Below, piece by piece: positions 60,691-64,000 of a DNA stretch of 64,000 nt. This stretch comes from Cardinalis cardinalis. Its lineage: Eukaryota > Chordata > Aves > Passeriformes > Cardinalidae. The translations under genes and the position numbers were made by a program. The stretch lies in assembly GCA_014549065.1 (NCBI GenBank), contig JACDOX010000031.1, positions 2,346,686 to 2,410,685 on the forward strand. Direction: 5' to 3'. A model generated the notes under the pieces. The model searched no databases, was not told the origin of the DNA, and was given only the letters and a program-made list of their open reading frames with translations. The first letter of the stretch is position 1; each line of letters starts with the position of its first letter.

Positions 60691-63600
60691 AGTCCATACC
60701 TAAGCATGATTGTTATCTTTTCCTAAGTACAGCTGCAGGATAAAAGAAAGCCTGGTAACATCCGAGGGCACAAATCCATATGTTATCTGCATGATGGTTA
60801 CACACTGTAAACAAATCCTCTGTTCTTTCCACAGGTGCAACTCCTCCACAAGACTTAGTGAAATGCTCTGTGATAAACTTGGGTGGCACGGATGTTTACT
60901 TTGCCTGAAAGTCAACCAGCAGAATTTTTAAAAAGCATCCTATTGCCCAATAGAGTTGTTTCTACAACAGCTGTCAGGATGAAGAGGGAATAGTAGGTCA
61001 GCTGCTTCCAAAGAAATACAAAGGAATTTCAGTGAACATCAGATGCATCATCAAATAACAGGCAAGNGAAAAATTGAAACGCAGGGATTCATACATAAAA
61101 TTGCGAAATTTGACAAAAAGCTCATGGATGGCTTAATATGCTACTCATAAAATAGCATAAAAGCATTTGGGCTGATTTCCTGTTTCACGTCAAACTGTTA
61201 GAGAAAAAGAAGCTTTTGGAAAATCATCAAGAGTGTCCTTCCNAAATCTCTCTGAGCTGAAATTAATGAAAGACCACATCCTTTTTGACAAATCTATTCA
61301 TCAGTTTTTATAGTAGATCCTCTAATTGTGCATGAAGAAAAGAAAAAGTAGGGTAATTTTAAGCAGAAGCTGCTGCCCTTTAATGTGGGACAACAGGGAA
61401 CAGGAGACCTTTTTTGTTTTTAATACTGAAGTCCCAATTTCTGTCTTTGTGATGCACATGCAACAATTTGGCAAGTGTAAATTTTTTAGGAAACAGCATT
61501 TCAATTGTTTCCATGACAAAATACTTGAAGAATGAATTTCACAGACTGACTAAAAAAAGTCATTATTTTAACTGCCCAATTTAATAAACAAATTATAAAT
61601 ATAGGAACAGGTATTTTTATTTTTAATATATGTTCATTGTCAATTATATCTAATACAGCAAATAATTCAACTTGAATTATTAGGATATTACCTAAAATAA
61701 AGAAACACTCACTGCCCTCCACTTTTAAATATGTCAGGAAGCAAGCTGATAATTTGACCCAGGCTTTTCACTAATATGGCCCAGGAAAAATATAAAAGTC
61801 TATTTATGCACATATATAGACTTCACTGGCTTATAGCTCAATCTAATTTGCCACTTAAGTACATTTTGAAGAGAAAACAATAAATCTGATGTACACAGAG
61901 ATAGAAGTGACCATTAGAAAGCAGGCAGAGGGAATATAGGCTTGACACAGTATAGTGCTTTAGTAAAACTCTAAATACTGCATCTTACCATCACATCTGA
62001 AAAAATAACTCATATTGGCTTTCTGCACTATGAACTAAAAGACTGGAAGAACTGTAATAAGAGGCTACTCTTGGATGTCACAGAATTTTTCTTTTCAGAT
62101 TAATTTGGTGGTGTAAGGTATTTAATGATCTGGAAAACAGATTAAATTAAATCTGAGCACAATTACACATATTTTGAGGGATATTCAGGCGTCCTCAAGC
62201 AATGAGGGGCAATTATGACTGACTGGTCATAGAAAACTCAAGTCAACAGCATTACAGAGAGGGCAGCACACTGCCACAGGGAGGGGCAGCTGTGACAAAA
62301 CTGATTACATGAAGTAGGTCTCAGCTAGATAGAAAAAGGTGAAAATAAGTGAAAAAGAGCTATTGCATAGGTACCTAACACCCAGATTCAGTCAGTTGCT
62401 GGATTTATGTAACATGCCACAGACATAGATCAGGAAAGATCAAGAGAATTGCCGCAGTCTTTAACCCAGCTAGAGACAGGGAATGTGCCTTGTAAAGTTC
62501 CCTTTTTCTTCTAGTGGATCCCACANGTGGGCAAAACCCCTGGCATCCTGCCTGGGAAGGGCTCTGTCCCAGTTCCAATAGTGGCAACCCAGTCAATCCT
62601 GTGAGTGATGACAGCAGATAAACCTCAGACCTGCAAAATGCACAAATGCCTTTAAAAGGAGCAGCAGACCCTACTCATGCCAGTAGCTGCAGCCAAACTA
62701 ATGTGCCTCAGAAACCATCAAGGAAACGAAGAAGTTAATTGTGGTCCTACTAAAGAGCAACTCTCCACTTCCTCACCCTTCAGAAAAAGCAACCATATTA
62801 AGACATGCACAGAGCATTTTGAATTATTAACAAAAAACTATGTGACAGTTGGACAGCCTCACATGGCCTCTATGTNTATTATAGCAACCACATAAGAGCT
62901 ACAACTTGCATTTTGAATATCATTTAGGAGACTTAGTTTGCTCCCCCTCCCTTTATTAGTATTCTAAGTGTATGCAAGGAAAATACAATTGATGATTATG
63001 TGAATCCAGTCTAAAAGGAAAACAAAACTTCAATTAGACTGGTAGCAAATAAAAGAGAAACTGGTATGTTCACTTAACTGAATATAACACTGAACTGTTC
63101 ATTGACTCCACTACCATTTCTCAGCATAAAATAGTGATTAAGTATTGCAGTTTTAAAGAACAACCTTTAAGCTCATTCAGTAAATATATTTAAATGGCAT
63201 TTGTGGAAAAGAACATGACCTTTCATTGAATGGTTTTAATGAATTTAACCTGAACAGGGGAGACTCATGCTGGCTGACAAGATTTTTGAGGGTGAAGAAG
63301 AGGCAAAGAAGAGATGATGCTATGTCAAAAAAAAAATGTATCAGTTTGTGTTAATCGATGTAGTCTTGTACCATTTCTTTAATATTAACAATTTCCNTAA
63401 GTGGCCAGTACACTGTGTGAGCCACTCTGGGCTGGGATTTCTTAGCCACGAGTTCTGAGTTTTAGATCAGACCAGGACACACAGANGAAAGACTACTCTA
63501 AGTTTGGAAGAACTTGTGCAAAAAACAAGCTGAGTATCAAAGCCAGTCCTTAACAGAACTAGAAAGGCTGAAGCAATTGAAATTCTAAAACATAACAACA

Positions 63601-64000
63601 GCTGAAGCTAACTGANAGGAGAACGAGGATTTCACCTTTTTAGTACTGCCTCTCTGTGTTTATCCTCCCCTTCCTCCCATAAACTAAAAATATAAAAAAT
63701 TAATTAAAAGGCATTTCTAACTCTTTAATCATTCTACGTGTCTGCAAAGCCTGAGGCATTGCCTCAAATGCCACAAAGGAATGCAAAGCCAAACAGAGAG
63801 CCTAAATATGAAACTTGGGAGAAAATCNACACTTACTGAATCCAGGCCAGCCATGGTGATGGAGATCTCAGCAGCAGCCACAAGCTGCCCTTGGGGTTCT
63901 GCTTAGGGTTCAGCAGAACCTACAGCTCCTGGGACGCTGGCACTCTAAAAGGCNGTGCAAGGGCATCAGGGCAGGGTGCCAACACTGCCAACTCCACACT
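60691..64000. other. Unannotated sequence to the window end
   Basis: Mostly AT-rich with no recognised gene or element. The last 170 bp are GC-richer and contain a short hairpin, listed separately. Confidence 0.42.
63895..63920. other. Perfect 9-bp hairpin
   Basis: GGTTCTGCT and AGCAGAACC are exact reverse complements separated by an 8-base loop (TAGGGTTC). No T run follows and this is a vertebrate genome, so it is not a terminator. It is probably incidental. Confidence 0.5.

Noticed and set aside
63895..63920. The hairpin as a transcription terminator
   Set aside because: There is no T run, and rho-independent terminators do not apply to a vertebrate genome.
1..64000. CRISPR arrays, operons, prophage, tRNA or rRNA genes
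   Set aside because: No regularly spaced repeats, ribosome-binding sites, tRNA box pairs or rRNA-like sequence were seen; the repeat content is that of a bird nuclear genome.

Overview
This window looks like a gene-poor stretch of a bird nuclear genome, most likely a songbird (passerine). The evidence is the repeat content: CR1 LINE fragments with the avian 3' end (8-bp terminal units ATTCTGTG/ATTCCGTG), plus several bird-type endogenous-retrovirus LTRs. The sequence is visibly AT-rich. Two runs of N are assembly gaps, and single ambiguous N bases are scattered throughout. I found no convincing protein-coding gene, tRNA, rRNA, known ncRNA, CRISPR array or bacterial-style operon. Most open frames are short chance frames, or run through repeats and gaps. 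The window could be an intergenic desert or part of a very large intron; the sequence alone does not say which. Family assignments below come from my memory of repeat consensus sequences, not from a search.

Layout. The left edge (1-238) is an antisense CR1 fragment. A solo LTR at 4301-4714 has a perfect 6-bp target-site duplication and is followed by an antisense CR1 (4953-5210). From 5.2 to 20.4 kb the sequence is largely featureless, apart from a gap with A/C-rich simple sequence at 11.45-11.74 kb. A bird LTR lies at 20408-20952 and an antisense CR1 at 21721-21965. At 24.45-26.38 kb a young CR1, still carrying the C-terminal half of its reverse transcriptase, sits inside an older CR1 of the same orientation. 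An unidentified open frame of about 194 codons lies at 28197-28778 (minus). A local duplication is at 31.6-31.8 kb and a probable ancient CR1/L3-like relic at 35.6-35.8 kb. An antisense LTR with readable TATA and polyadenylation signals starts at 40277. A second LTR of the 20.4-kb family lies at 45052-45598, and an antisense LTR fragment of another family at 48049. A pyrimidine pentanucleotide array borders the 261-base gap at 49.2 kb. The right part holds simple repeats, a few unexplained open frames, one more CR1 (60448-60690) and GC-richer patches.

How it works together: there is no gene system here that I can support. The window is a record of retrotransposon insertion (CR1 and ERV LTRs of several ages) followed by decay, with local tandem duplications. 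The most informative observations are the nested CR1 pair, the LTR with an intact 6-bp target duplication, the two related solo LTRs in the same orientation, the N cluster confined to the youngest CR1, and a handful of unexplained open frames.
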